From NCBI RefSeq assembly GCF_034190915.1, contig NW_026947486.1, positions 103,771,312 through 103,835,311 on the forward strand: DNA of 64,000 nucleotides. Direction: 5' to 3'. This document shows, piece by piece, positions 11,614 through 23,260 of the stretch. Below the pieces are notes generated by a model, which saw only the letters and a program-made list of their open reading frames with translations, made no database searches and was not told the DNA's origin. Within the stretch, counting starts at the first letter, position 1, and every line of letters begins with the position of its first letter. The translations under genes and the position numbers were made by a program. The stretch comes from Cavia porcellus. Lineage: Eukaryota; Chordata; Mammalia; Rodentia; Caviidae.

Positions 11614-12848
11614 ATGGAGCAGAAAACAAAATGAGGAAGAAAAAATGACAACTAATGACAGAAAAAGAGCTCAACAGAAATGAGGCAGAGAAAATCGGAA
11701 GGTAGGAACAGCTATTTTGGAGGAAACAAGACATCATAATAGGTAGTGCTGATTTAGTATCATCTTGTTTTGAAGTCCCATCAAGCTTTTGTTCTTCTGT
11801 CTCCATGAGTCTTAACATGTTGTATCTTATTGGATTTTATTATATGTGATAATATAAACAAAAACTTTTATAGACAAGGATATTATACAGAAACCATTGT
11901 TCATTTTCTGTTAGTTGATTCTAAATACTCTGTAATACTGTCATTCTCTTGAATGATTTTACATTGTCTTGATGTGTTTGATGCTACAGTATATGAAGTT
12001 ATACTCAACGATTTCAAGGAAAGAGACACTATGGTAACTACTTTTATTTTGGGATATCTTGTGGTGAAACCCTATTTTGCTTAAATGGTTATGTTTTGAC
12101 CTGTACTGCTTTGTTGTTAGGCTCTCTTTTATCTCAATCTCCATTTTTATCATTTATTTTTTTTATTTTTATGTTTTTAATTAAGGGAAACATAAATAAA
12201 AAATAGCAGGATATATTATAGTAACCCACTTTGATTTCCTATTAACTTGATTTGAAACCCTGTATTGCTCTCACCATCTTGTTTTGACTGATTTTACTCT
12301 ATTCTGTTTTGTTTGATAGTACCAAATTCAAGAGTATAGGTAACAACTGTGAAAACAATAAGATTCATTATGACCCTCATTCTGGTTGACTATTATCTTC
12401 TTTTGAAGTCCTGTAATGTCTCCAATGTTGCTTTTATTGGTTTTGTTCTTTACTGTTTTATTCAATTTTATTATAACTGATGATATATGCAATTCTTTTT
12501 AAGATAGCTATAGGCATTATAGTAACTATTGTTGATCACCTTGTTTTTTGTTTTTACATCATGTATTATGTCCATCCTTTTGATTTGACTGACTCTGTTT
12601 TGTTATGTCACATTTGGTTTTTCTCCCTTCAAAAAAAGTAATAAGAACTGTGGAAGTAATAAAACCCAAAATGTGTAATTGTCATTGTACAAAAGAAAGG
12701 AAAAGAAAGTGCTCTAAAGGACATAACTGCATGTATATTTATGTGTATAAGATAGACAACTGCATTACTGAGTTTTGTTGGATCATTGAAAAGAACTGTT
12801 TGCAGTCTCACTGTTTGAATGCCCACTTTATATGCTTTAATTTTTTAA

Positions 12849-12948
12849 ATTTTTTTGTCTTTTTCATTTTTATCAGTACCAGGGATCGAACTCACGACCA
12901 CACACTTGCAAGGCGGGGCTTATGCCGCTGAGCTAAATCCCCCGCCCC
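12849..12948 (-). repeat. ID-type SINE in HAL1-like 3' region
   Basis: Minus-strand ID SINE. Its 18-bp target duplication 'tatgctttaattttttaa' lies at 12831-12848 and 12949-12966. It is younger than the HAL1-like element that hosts it. Confidence 0.92.
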
Positions 12949-14100
12949 TATGCTTTAATTTTTTAACTTGAACAACTATTTCTAAGATGACAATATGTAA
13001 TTTATTAACTAGTGATTTCCTACTCTTTATTTTTTTCTGAAATTCTGTGTAACATGTACCCTTTTTCTGTTTTTTTTTCTTTTTCTCCTTAAATAAAATT
13101 TTTAAAAAAGAAGTAATAGCTGAAAAATTTCCAAATATGGGGAAAATATTTGAGCTATAGGTAAATGGGGCAAATAGAAATCCAGCTAGCCACAATCAGA
13201 AAAGAACTTCTCCATGGTACACCACAGTCAAAATTCCATAAGTCTAACACAAGGACAAAAATTTAAAAAGCTGTTTGGGAAAACAAAAATTAGTTACATA
13301 AGTAAACTCATTAGGACTACAGTGTGCTTCTTAACACACACCATAAAGACAAGGAGCGCATGTAGTAAAGGTTTTTAAATCCCAGAAGAAAACAGATTCT
13401 ACCTCAGGACAATATGCCTTACATATCTGTCTGTCAAAATTGATGAAGAAACAAGATTTTTCCAAGGCAAGCACCTCAAAAAAATCCATGACCACCAAAC
13501 CAGCACTCAAAAACAATTCTCAAGAATAATTTGCAAAGAGACAATGAAGATAAAAATATCAAAAAAGCTAATGGAGTGAATATAGCACAGTATCTTATGG
13601 TAATAACTCACAATGTCAGTGGTGTCAATGCTCCAAACAAAAGAAAGACTGGCAAGTTGAATAAAAACAAAAGCCAGTAGTGTGTAATATACAAGAAATA
13701 CAATTAGCTCAAAAAGTAATTTGTAAACCAAAGATCAAAGGATGGAAAATTAAATTCCATGCAATGGAAACCTAAAACAAGCAGAAATAGCTATCCTACT
13801 TTTACAAAGAGGATTTCAAGCCAAAACTGATCAGATGAGGCAAAAAAGTAGTCACTACATATCTGTTAAGAGAACAGTTCAACAGGAGGAAGTAACAGTA
13901 TGCACCACACCCCAGCACTCCAAACCACAAAACTAGCACTACTAGTTATAAAAGACCAGATAAATATCAATTGAATTATAGTAGATGACATTAACACCAT
14001 ATTATCACAAATAGATTGACAATACAAAAAATAGTCAACCAAAAAATATCAGAATTGAATTACATTTTTTTAAAAATGGACTTAATAAATATCTACAGAG

Positions 14101-14181
14101 CACTGATGGTGAACCTTTTAGAGCTTTCAGTGATAACAAAGAGCTGGCTACAACACATGCACCTTAGGTTCGCCACCGCTG
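14101..14181 (+). mobile_element. Mini hAT-like element, copy 2
   Basis: 81 bp inside old L1 ORF2. Terminal inverted repeats are CACTGATGGTGAACCT and, reverse complemented, CAGCGGTGGCGAACCT. Flanking 8-mers ctacagag (14093-14100) and ctatagcg (14182-14189) agree at 6 of 8, as expected for a worn hAT target duplication. L1 coding sequence resumes to the right. Confidence 0.6.
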
Positions 14182-14926
14182 CTATAGCGGTGTACCACTC
14201 AAGGAGACAATACATATTCTTCTTACAATCACATGGAACTTTCTCCAAAACAGATCACATGCTAGCCCAGAAAAGATTTTTAAGTAAATAAAAAAATCAA
14301 AATCGTCCCATTTATATTATCAAATCATAGTGCAATAAGATTAGAAATAAGTAGTAAAAAATCCCACAGAAATTATGCAAACATGGAAATTAAGCAATAC
14401 ACTCCTGAGTAATCAATAAATCATAGAAGAAATAAAAAATAGACAGTTCCTAGAACCAAAAATTATGCCATATAATATATTAAAATCTACAGGACACAAT
14501 GAAATATACCCTAGGAGGGAAATTATTAGTTGTGAATGCCCACTTCAGAAAAACAGCAACCTCGATAATTACTCTAATGATCCATCACAAGGTCCTAGAA
14601 AAATCTAGATTCAAAGCTAGTTTGAGGAAGGAAATTGTAAAGATCAGAGCAGAGATTATTGAAATTGAAAGTATAAAAATAAAATGAATCAAAAAACTAG
14701 TTTTTTTTGGCAGAAGAAACAAAGTAGACAAACACTTAACCAATCTTACCAAAATAAATAAGTAAATAAATGAATAAATAAAAACTGGAAAGAAGAGACT
14801 CATATCAATGGAATTAGAGATGGCAAAAAAGAAATCACAACAGATATTGCTGATATGCAGATTATCAGTAACTACTTTGTAATCCTGTGTTCCAATAAAT
14901 TGGAGAACTCTTAAAGATGTGGATAG

Positions 14927-15022
14927 GACCGGCGATTCAGCTCAATGATGTTAAGTGCCTGCCTGGCAAGTGTGAGATGGTGAGTTCAATGCCTGGTACA
15001 AAAAAGAAAAAAGAAAAGAAAA
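14927..15022 (+). repeat. ID-type SINE
   Basis: Plus-strand ID copy within the old L1. It has the A-box-like 'gattcagctcaatg', then 'gtgcctgcctggcaagtgtg', the B-box-like 'gagttcaatgcctgg', and an A-rich tail. Confidence 0.8.
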
Positions 15023-15335
15023 CAAATGGATAGATTCGTAGATGCATATGAATTACTGAAACTGGGCAAAGAAGAGCTAAAAAACCTGAGTAATCCAATA
15101 ACAGGCAATGGAATTGAGGCCAGTAGATTCAGTCCTGAATTCCATTGGATATTTAGGGAATATCTAATGCCAATACTCTTCAAAATCTTTAATGAAATTT
15201 GAAGAAGGAGTTCATCCAAAGTTCTTCCAAGAAGCTAGCATTATTTGATTTTAAAAACAGACAAGGACTCAACTAAGAAAGAAAACTACAGGCCAAACTC
15301 TTCAGTGAGCATAGACGTAAAAGTCTTTTACATGA

Positions 15336-15465
15336 TCCTGGCATAGTGGTGAACATCTGTAAACCCAGGACTCAGGAAGCTGAGACAAGATGATTACTAT
15401 AAATTCGAGGCCTGCCTGAACTCATAGCAAGACTTTCTCTCAAAAAACAAAAACAAACAAATGTA
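15336..15465 (+). repeat. B1-type SINE
   Basis: 'tcctggcatagtggtgaaca', 'ctcaggaagctgagacaag', 'gcctgcctgaactcatagc' and an A-rich tail '(aaaac)n' mark a 7SL-derived B1 on the plus strand, inserted in the old L1. Confidence 0.85.
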
Positions 15466-15964
15466 CAAACAAAAAAGATACTGGCAAACAGAATGGAACA
15501 AATCATTAAAAAGTTCAGTACAACCAAGTAGGCTTCATCCCAGGAATGCAAGAATGTTTCAAAATACACAAATCAGTAACTTTATACATCACATAAATAA
15601 AAACAAGAAGAAAAATCACAAATCATTTCATCATCTCAATAGATGTAGAAAAAAAAATCTTTGACAAAATTCAATATCTATTCCTGGTAAACCTTTGAAG
15701 GAAACAAATATAGAAGGACCTTATCTCAATCTGACAGAAGACATTTATGACAAATTTACTGTTAACAGTATATTAAAAGTGGAAAAGATAAAAGATTTTC
15801 CTCTAAATTCACAAACACAAGAAAGATGTCTACTATCACCAAAGATGTCTACTATCACCACTCCTAATACTGTACTTGAAATTTTAGCCAGAATGACCAA
15901 ACAAGAGGAAGAAATGAAAGGGATATGTATAGGAAAGGGAGAAATAAAACTACCTTTAATTGCA

Positions 15965-15980
15965 GACAGCACGATTCTTT
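15965..15980. repeat. Target-site duplication, left copy
   Basis: GACAGCACGATTCTTT. The identical 16 bases recur at 22682-22697. Between them lies a minus-strand L1 starting with its tail (T-run 15981-15990). The old L1 ORF2 reading resumes directly after the right copy. Confidence 0.95.
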
Positions 15981-17042
15981 TTTTTTTTTTATTTAAGAGG
16001 AAAAAGAGAAAAACACAAAACAAAACAAAGCAGTGTAAGGTTACACATAATACAGAACTACAAAAAAAAAACATAACAGTAAGAAATCACCTGTTAATAG
16101 ATTACATATTATCATCTTGGAAATAGTTGCTCAAATCACAGTATCAAAGAATACAAAGTAGACATTCAAACAGAGAGACTGCAAACAGCTGTGTTCAATG
16201 ATCCAAAAACATTAATATAGTCAGCTATTTAACACACCTAAAAAAACTTGCTGTTATATCCGTTAGAGCTCTTTTTTTTTCCTCCCTCTCTTTTTTACAA
16301 CAAAATTTACACATTTTGGATTTTATTACTCCTTAGTTCTTATTACTTTTTTGGGGGGGAGAGAATAAAGTCAAATATGGCAAAACAAAGCTGTAAGTCA
16401 AAACCAAGGATAGACATAGCACATGATGTAGAACAGAGTACAGGGTTATTAACAATGATTATCAACATTGTCTCTTGTTTCCTTAAAAGGAATTGTCTAT
16501 CTCATTAGATATTATAAAGTTGGACAAAACAGTGGAGAACAAAACCAATAAAACTTAGGCATTGTGAACATTACAGGACTTCCAAAGAAGACAATAGTCA
16601 AACCAGAATGGGCATCTTTGTGAATCTTATTGCCTTCAAATTAGTTGCCTATACCTTCAAACTTGCTACTATCGCACAGAATGGAACAGAGTCTAATCAG
16701 TCAAAACAAGATCTTGGGAGTATTACAGGATTTCAAAACAAGTTAATAGGAGATCGAAAAGAGTTACTATTATATATCCTAATTTTTTAAATTTTTCCCT
16801 TAATTAAAATAAACATAAGAAATAGCTAAATAATTTTTTTAAAGAATAGTAGTTACCATAGTGTCTGTCTTTTTCCTTAAAATATTTGGATAAAACTTCA
16901 TATACTATAGTTTCAAATATTTCCATATCAAAAAGCCCAGAATAAAGCCTTTCTAATTAATAAGTGAAAATTTTATAAGGCTTCAAGGCCACGTAATGGG
17001 AAGTCATGATTATCACATATTTTTATATATTTGAATCATTAC
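15981..17042 (-). other. L1 3' UTR and tail
   Basis: AT-rich 3' region of the L1, seen as its reverse complement on the plus strand, opening with the T-run at 15981-15990. The blocks around 16100-16270 match 25990-26190 (HAL1-like element) and 44085-44270, so L1 and HAL1-like elements here share a 3' tail. The frames at 15745-16074 minus and 16248-16508 plus are chance frames. Confidence 0.8.
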
Positions 17043-20000
17043 TTACATTAGGGAAACTATTCGGTATTCATACATGCGAGATTGATTTATTTCACTTATG
17101 AGTATGGTCTCAAGCTGTGCCCATTTATTGATAAATATCTCAATGCGATCCTTCTTTATAGCTGAATAATACTCCATTGTATAGAAATACCAAAACTTTT
17201 TTATCCATTCCTCAGTTGATGGACACTTGGGTTGTTTCCAAGATCTGGCGATTACAAATTGTGCTGCTATAAACATAGGTGCACATATATCCCTGTGGTA
17301 TGATGCTTTCAGTTCTTCTGGGAATATGCCTAGAAGTGGAATAGCTGGAATAAATGGGATTTCCAATCCCAACTTTTTGAGAAACCTCCAGACAGACCTC
17401 CACAAAGGCTGTACCAGTCTACACTCCCACCAACAGTGTGGGAGAGTTCCTTTTTTCCCACAGCCTCTCCAGCATTTGTTGTTGTTGGTTTTCTTGATCC
17501 TGGCCATTCTTTCAGGAGTGAGATGGTATCTCAGTGTGGTTTTAATTTGCATTTCTCTAATGACCAATGATGATGAGCATTTTTTCATGTATTTATTTGC
17601 CATTTGCATTTCTTCATCTGAGAATTGCATATTCATCTCAGGTGCCCATTTTTGGATTGGATCTTTGAATTTTGGAGGTCTGAGTTTTTTTAATTCTTTA
17701 TATGTTTTAGACAAGAGTCCCTTGTCTGAGAGAGAGTTCACTAAAATCTTTTCCCAGTTTGTGGGTTTTCTTTTCACTATGCTGGAGATTTCTTTTGACA
17801 TGCAAAAACTTTTTAATAAGAAGTGGTCCCAGTTATTGATTCGGGAAGTATTTCCCGTGCAGTTTGAGTCCTATTCATGAATTCTCTACCTACTCCTATG
17901 TTTCCAAGGTTTCTACCCAATTTGTCTTCCAATAGATTTAGTGTTTCTGTTTTAATATTCAGATCTTTGACCCATTTAGATTTTAATTTAGTACATGGTG
18001 ATAGACATGGGTCTAGCTTTAGTTTTTGGCAAATGGAGAGCCAGTTTTTCCAGCACCATTTATTAAAGAGACTGTCATTCTTCCAGTGAACCTGCTTGGC
18101 TCCTTTATCAAAGATAAGGTGGTTGAGTGTGTTGGTAGTTGTGGTTGTATCTTCTAATCTACTCCATTGATCTTCAGCTCTGTTTTGATTCCAATACCAT
18201 GTTGATTTTACTACTGTTGCTTTGTAGTATAATTTCAAGTCAGGGATTGTGATGTCTCCTGCTTTGTCTTTGCTGCTTAGAATTGCTTTTGCGATTCTAG
18301 GTCTCTTCTGGTTCCAGATGAAATTTAGGAGTGATTTCTCTAGATCTATAAGGTATGTTGATGGTATTTCTATTGGGATTGCATTGAATCTGTATAAGAG
18401 TTTTGGGAGAATGGCCATCTTCACAATGTTTGTTCTTCCTATCCATGAGCAAGGGATATCTTTCCATTTTCTGAGATCATCTTCAATTTCCTTTTTCAGT
18501 GTATTGTAGTTTTCACTATATAAGTCTTTCACTTCTTTCGTAAGAGTAATTCCTAAATATTTCTTTTTTTTTGCTTGCTACTGTGAATAGTCCAGTTTCC
18601 CTTATTTCCCTCTCTGTGGTTTTGTTGTTTGTGTATAGGAATGCTATTGATTTCTGAGTATTGATTTTGTATCCAGCCACATTACTGAATTTATTTATTG
18701 TATCTAAGAGTCTTTCAATGGAGCTTAGGGGGTCTTCTATGTAGAGTATCATGTCATCTGCAAACAATGACAACTTAACTTCTTCTTTTCCTATCTTTAC
18801 CCCTTTTATTTCTCTTTCTTGCCTAATTGCTCTGGCTAGTACTTCCAGTACTATATTAAATAGGAGTGGTGATAAAGGACATCCTTGTCTTGTGCCTGAT
18901 TTTAAAGTAAAGGCTTTCAATTTTTGGCCATTTAGTATGATGCTGGCTGTTGGTTTGTCATAAATGGCCTTTATTATATTGAGGTAAAGACCATCTATTC
19001 CAATTTTCTGTAGAGTTTTGATCATGAATAAATGTTGGACCTTATCGAAGGCTTTTTCTGCATCTATAGAAATGATCATGTGATTCTTATTTTTGGCTTT
19101 ATTGATATGGTGGATTACATTTATTGATTTGCGTATGTTGAACCATCCTTGCATTCCTGGGATGAATCCCACTTGGTCATGGTGTATAATCTTCTTGATG
19201 ATTTGCTGGATCCTATTTGCCAATATTTTATTGAGGATTTTTGCATCTGTGTTCATTAGGGAGATCGGTCTATAGTTCTCTTTTTTAGTTGGGTCTTTCT
19301 CAGGTTTTGGTACTAGAGTGATATTTGCTTCCAGTAATGACTTAGGAAGGATTGCTTCCCTTTCAATTTCATTGAATAGTTTGAGGAGTGTCGGCATTAG
19401 GTCTTCTTTGTATTTCTTGTAGAATTCTGCAGTGAATCCATCTGGACCTGGGCTCTTCTTGGTGGGTAAGGACTTAATTACATTTTCAATTTCAGTAACC
19501 GAGATTGGGTTATTCAACAATTTTACATCCTCTTGATCTAGCTTTGGCACTTCATATGCTTCTAAGAATCTGTCTATTTCTTCTGTGTTATCAAACTTTT
19601 GAGAGTAGAGGTTTTCGAAATAGGTGTTGATGATCTTCTGTATTTCTATTGGGTCTGTAGTGACTTCTCCTTTTTCACTTCTTATTGCATGAATTTGAGC
19701 TTTTTCTTCCCTTTTTTTAATAAGGTTGGCTAGGGGCTTATCGATTTTATTTATTCTTTCAAAGAACCAACTCTTTGATTTGTTGATCCTTTGGATTGTT
19801 TTCTTAGTCTCTATTGCATTGATTTCTGCTCTGATTTTTATAATTTCCTCTCTTCTTTTGGCTTTGGGCTTGACTTGCTCTTCTTTTTCTAGCTGTTTGA
19901 GGTGTAGCATCCAGTTATTTATTTGTATTCATTCTGTTTTCCTGATGTGGGAACTCAGTGCAATAAATTTTCCTCTCAGGACGGCTTTCATTGCATCCCA

Positions 20001-20882
20001 CAGATTCCGGTAAGTTGTATCTGCATTTTCATTTTCTTTTAGGTATTGTTTGATTTCTTCTTTAATTTCTTCTGTGACCCACTGATTACTCAAGAGTGTG
20101 TTATTCAGTTTCCATGTGTTTGTGGGATTTTTGCAGTGTCTTTTATCGTTAATTTCTAATTTCAGAGCGCTGTGATCCGATAACATGCAAGGGATGATTT
20201 CAGCTCTTTTGCACTTGTTTAAATATGTTCTATGAGCTAATATATGGTCTATTTTAGAAAATGATCCATGTACTGCTGAGAAGAATGTGTATTCTGATGT
20301 TGTTGGGTGGAACATTCTGTATATGTCTATCAAACCCATTTGTTCACAGGTATGATTCAGTTCTGTTATTTCTTTACTCATTTTCTGTCTGGTCGATCTG
20401 TCCCTTGGTGTCAATGGCGTATTAAGGTCTCCTGTTACAATTGTGTTACTGATAATTTGAGTTTTCATTTCTGTTAATAATTGTTTTATATAACTGGGCA
20501 CTCTGGAGTTTGGTGCGTATATATTTAAGATAGTTATCTCTTCCTCTTGGAGTTTTCCCCTTACGAGTATGTAGTGACCTTCTTTATCCTTTATGGTCAT
20601 TGTTGGTTTAAAGTTCACGTTGTCTGCAAACAGAATGGCTACTCCTGCCTTTTTTTGGATTCCTGCTGCATGAAGAATTGTTTTCCATCCTTTGACTTTC
20701 AGTCTGTGAGTATCCTTCTGGGTTAGATGGGTTTCCTGTAAACAGCATATGGTTGGATTTTGTTTCTTGATCCATTCTGCTAGTCTGTTTCTTTTGATTG
20801 GTGCATTGAGACCATTTACATTAATGGTTATTACTGTTAAATGTTGGTTAATTGTAGGAATCTTATCTCTCTGCTGTTGCAT
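17043..20882 (-). pseudogene. L1 ORF2 (endonuclease-reverse transcriptase), three lesions
   Basis: The whole span is 3840 nt, about 1,279 codons, the usual ORF2 length. The AP-type endonuclease (20882-19932) keeps 'NVNGLN', 'QETHL', 'GDLNTPL' and 'SDHSAL'. The RT part (19910-18570) keeps '[10 protein letters not shown]' and the active site 'LFADDMILY' (FADDM at 18750-18764). The C-terminus has the zinc-knuckle-like CX3CX7HX4C motif ('CWRGC', 'HCWWEC'). The lesions are an in-frame TGA at 19929-19931 between endonuclease and RT, a frameshift in the T9 run at 18564-18572 (plus-strand view), and a second frameshift near 17826-17832. ORF2p would nick target DNA and reverse-transcribe the element. 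This copy encodes it only in four pieces. Confidence 0.93.
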
Positions 20883-20901
20883 CTTTATCTTTCTGTTCTG
20901 T

Positions 20902-21954
20902 TTAATTATTTGCTTTGCTTAGTGGTTTTTTCCTTTGTGTATCTAAACTGTCTTTCAATATTTTTTGCAGGGTTGGTTTGGTGTTCATGAAGTTCTTCAG
21001 CTGTTCTTTGTCATGGAAGTATCGTATTTCACCATCTATTTTAAATGATAGTTTTGCAGGATATATCAGTCTAGGTTGGAAATCATTTTGCTTTAGGATC
21101 TGGAATACTTCACTCCATGCTCTTCTTGACTTTATTGTTTGTGATGAGAAGTCTGCTGTGATTCTGATAGGTTTTCCTTTATAAGTGATCTGTCTTTTCT
21201 CTCTGACAGTTTTTAATAATCTATTCTTGTGTTGGATTTCTGGGATGGTGATTATTATATGTCTGGGTGTAGTTTTATTTTGGTTATGGCTATTTGGAGT
21301 TCTATATGCTTCACTGATCCTGATGTCAGTTTCTGATCTCATGCTTGGGAAGTTTTCAGCTATTGCTTCTCTAAATATCCTCTTGATATCCTTTATGTTG
21401 TCTCCTTCTTTTTCATTAATCCCTATCATTCTTATGTTATTCTTCTTTGCATCATCTTGCAGTTGTTGAATTGTTGTTTCCTGATTCCTTGTTATTTTTA
21501 AAAGATCTTTCCTTTCCTGTTCACTATCTTCAATCCTGTCTTCAACGTCTGAAACTCTATCTTCACTTTCATTAAGGCGGTTTTTACAACTTTCAGTGGA
21601 GTTTTTTATTTCCTGTATATCTCTGTGCATCTGCATTATGTATTCTGTTTGTTTCTTATATTGCTCATCTAGGGATTCTATCTTTTTGTTTAGTTCCTCC
21701 AATTTTTTATCTGTGTTTTCTTTAGATATATTTAGAATCTCTTTCATTTCTTTTATCATTTCTTCTTTTATCTGGGATATTATTTCGAGTTTGAATTTCT
21801 TTAAAGCTTCCTGGAGTTGCTTGTCAACTTCAGTAGCTATTGTGTCTGATATATGAGGAGGATGGGATATATTTTCTTCTAAATACATTCCTCCTAGGGT
21901 TTCCTGAGATGGGCTGGAGGTTTGAGGTTGTAATTTGGTCTTTCGTTTTGTCAT
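20902..21954 (-). CDS. L1 ORF1p, RNA-binding protein
   Basis: 350 codons, open from ATG to stop, close to the family length. The N-terminal half is a long heptad-rich coiled coil (about residues 35-165; '[12 protein letters not shown]', '[12 protein letters not shown]'). Then comes an RRM-like region ('[14 protein letters not shown]', '[13 protein letters not shown]', '[12 protein letters not shown]') and a basic C-terminal domain ('[15 protein letters not shown]', 'SRRAWSEVF', '[12 protein letters not shown]'). L1 ORF1p trimerises through the coiled coil and coats L1 RNA in the cytoplasmic ribonucleoprotein. It lies 19 bp before ORF2 on the same transcript. I see no lesion, so it could still be translated, although its partner ORF2 is broken. 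Confidence 0.93.
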   Translation of the reverse strand: MTKRKTKLQPQTSSPSQETLGGMYLEENISHPPHISDTIATEVDKQLQEALKKFKLEIISQIKEEMIKEMKEILNISKENTDKKLEELNKKIESLDEQYKKQTEYIMQMHRDIQEIKNSTESCKNRLNESEDRVSDVEDRIEDSEQERKDLLKITRNQETTIQQLQDDAKKNNIRMIGINEKEGDNIKDIKRIFREAIAENFPSMRSETDIRISEAYRTPNSHNQNKTTPRHIIITIPEIQHKNRLLKTVREKRQITYKGKPIRITADFSSQTIKSRRAWSEVFQILKQNDFQPRLIYPAKLSFKIDGEIRYFHDKEQLKNFMNTKPTLQKILKDSLDTQRKKPLSKANN

Positions 21955-22681
21955 TTTCCTATATTTCTGTGTTTCAAGTGTTATTTGAAAGCCTCCTCAG
22001 GATCTGTTGAAAATCCCCTTCTATGTTTGCAGCTACTGAGACTCTGGCACCACTCTACCCCAGGCCATTGGGCCTGCAAAACCAATGGCCCTCCTCTGCT
22101 TGTTCAGAACTCCACGGTTCCAGACAAGCTGGGCCTCAGGGACACTGTACGCCCACCTGCCCCTTGGTAGATCCACAGCTCTTGGATCGCAGCCGGGTTA
22201 GGGTACTCACCACAGGCCGCAGTGCCTCAGGAGTCTGTGATCCCTCCCTGCTTGCAGAGATATCCACAGTCCTCCAGACAAAGGAAGGGCCTCCTGCGGG
22301 CACTCTGGATCCACCCAGCTCCTCCTCTGCACGCAGATGGCTAGGCGCAGCTGGGCACAGGCCGAGGTGCCTCAGGAACCTGGGATCCCTCCCTGCTTGC
22401 AGAAATATTCACTCCTCCAGACAAAGGAAGGGGCTTCTGCAGGCACTCCAGATCCGCCCAACTCCTCCTCTGCACGCCGATGGCTATGCGCGGCTGGGCA
22501 CAGGCCGAGGTGCCTCAGGAACCTGGGATCCCTCCTCCTCCAGACAAAGGAAGGGGCTTCTGCCGAACAGTTTTAGGAACTTCAGTCCATAGTGAGTTGG
22601 CCTTGTTGCTTTGAGCTTTTGGTGAATCAGCACATCATGGTGGAAGCATCTGGTAGTGAAGCTGCGCACAGCAAAGAGAGC
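21955..22681 (-). promoter_or_regulatory. L1 5' UTR with promoter monomers
   Basis: GC-rich 727-bp region upstream of ORF1. It holds about two and a half tandem copies of a roughly 144-bp unit (plus-strand starts at 22213, 22358 and 22501). Mouse L1s use similar tandem monomers as promoters, so this is the likely promoter by analogy. A plus-strand 189-codon frame (22023-22592) is a by-product of these repeats. Confidence 0.75.
22213..22570 (-). repeat. Tandem ~144-bp L1 promoter monomers (2.5 copies)
   Basis: Units begin with 'caggccg' on the plus strand at 22213, 22358 and 22501, spaced 145 and 143 bp. Each contains 'cctcagga', 'gggatccctcc', 'cctccagacaaaggaaggg' and 'ctcctcctctgcacgc'. 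The third unit is shortened internally. Confidence 0.85.
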
Positions 22682-22697
22682 GACAGCACGATTCTTT
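22682..22697. repeat. Target-site duplication, right copy
   Basis: Identical to 15965-15980. Old L1 sequence resumes at 22698. Confidence 0.95.
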
Positions 22698-23260
22698 ACA
22701 GAGAAGACTCAAAAAAGCCCACCAAAAAACTCCTAGCACTGATACATTCAGTAAGGTACTAGGATACAAAGTCAACACAAAAGAGTAATAGTACTCCAAT
22801 AATTAACCCACCGAGGAAGGAATGAGAAAAATACCATTCGCGTAGCTTTGAGAAAAATTAGATACTTAGGAATTAACCTAACAGTGGAAGTTAAGGACCT
22901 CTGTAATGAAAACTACAGTACTTTTGAAAAGTAAATTGAAGAGGACATCAGAAAATGCAAAGATATCACTGCTCCTAGACAGGCAAAGCAATATTGTCAA
23001 TAAGGCCATAATTCTCAAACTGATGTATGGATTTAATGCAACTCCCATCAAAATACCAACAGTATGACTCACAGAACTAGAAAAAAATTCCTAGAATTCA
23101 TATGGAACCAGAAGAAGAGCAAACAGCAGGCATCACAATCCTGGATTTCAAGTTCTGTTACACAGGAGACACCACAACCTCAGATTTTAAGTAACATCAC
23201 ACTATTTCTCTTCCATGAAAAAGCTGAAATATAAATAAAGAGCAAAGTGAAAGACTTGAC
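22698..23260 (+). mobile_element. Old L1, ORF2 C-terminal part
   Basis: Continuation of the L1 segment 13110-15980 after the younger insertion. It encodes decayed ORF2 after the RT active site (near 22700 'agaagactc', near 22910 'gaaaactacagta', near 23098 'gaattcatatggaaccag'). Frames are broken throughout. It fades into non-L1 sequence after about 23200. Confidence 0.75.

Larger units (their letters stand above)
8658..13109 (+). mobile_element. HAL1-like element (L1 ORF1 only), with duplicated 5' part
   Basis: A retrotransposon with a GC-richer 5' UTR, an L1-type ORF1 and then directly about 1.5 kb of AT-rich 3' sequence. No ORF2 lies between. The 3' sequence matches the 3' region of the minus-strand element at 25903-29227 (12630-12830 is the reverse complement of about 26040-26270). 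It also matches part of the 3' UTR of the L1 at 15981-22681. The 5' part occurs twice in tandem. It sits inside old L1 ORF1 sequence. Flanks 'gaaataatacctgagag' (8641-8657) and 'gaagtaatagctgaaaa' (13110-13126) look like a worn target duplication. HAL1 ('half L1') is an established mammalian family; membership here is inferred from structure. Confidence 0.7.
13110..15980 (+). mobile_element. Old L1, middle part (ORF1 end, endonuclease, RT start)
   Basis: Continues the L1 broken at 8657. ORF1 C-terminal remnants lie near 13110-13510. ORF2 endonuclease remnants lie at about 13590-14300 ('SRRQYIFFLQSHGTFSKTD' at 14190-14250). RT remnants follow at 15480-15965, with 'RLHPRNARMFQN', 'EILARMTKQEEE' and a decayed active-site segment 'LIADSTILF' where L1s have FADD. 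Stops and frameshifts are frequent. An 18-bp tandem duplication lies at about 15823-15858. It is interrupted by a hAT mini-element, an ID and a B1 SINE, and finally by the younger L1 at 15981. Confidence 0.8.
15981..22681 (-). mobile_element. Near-complete L1 retrotransposon
   Basis: 6.7-kb minus-strand L1 bounded by perfect 16-bp target duplications. In element order it has a 5' UTR with tandem GC-rich monomers (22681-21955), ORF1 (21954-20902), a 19-bp gap, ORF2 (20882-17043), a roughly 1.05-kb 3' UTR and a short A tail. Length and order match a full-length mammalian L1. ORF1 is open, whereas ORF2 has one stop and two frameshifts, so this copy is not autonomous. It landed in the RT region of an older plus-strand L1. 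Confidence 0.95.

Noticed and set aside
17227..17880. 217-codon plus-strand frame
   Set aside because: Antisense shadow of L1 ORF2, whose motifs are clear on the minus strand.
22023..22592. 189-codon plus-strand frame with internal amino-acid repeats
   Set aside because: It is the antisense reading of the L1 promoter monomers; the repeats are at DNA level.
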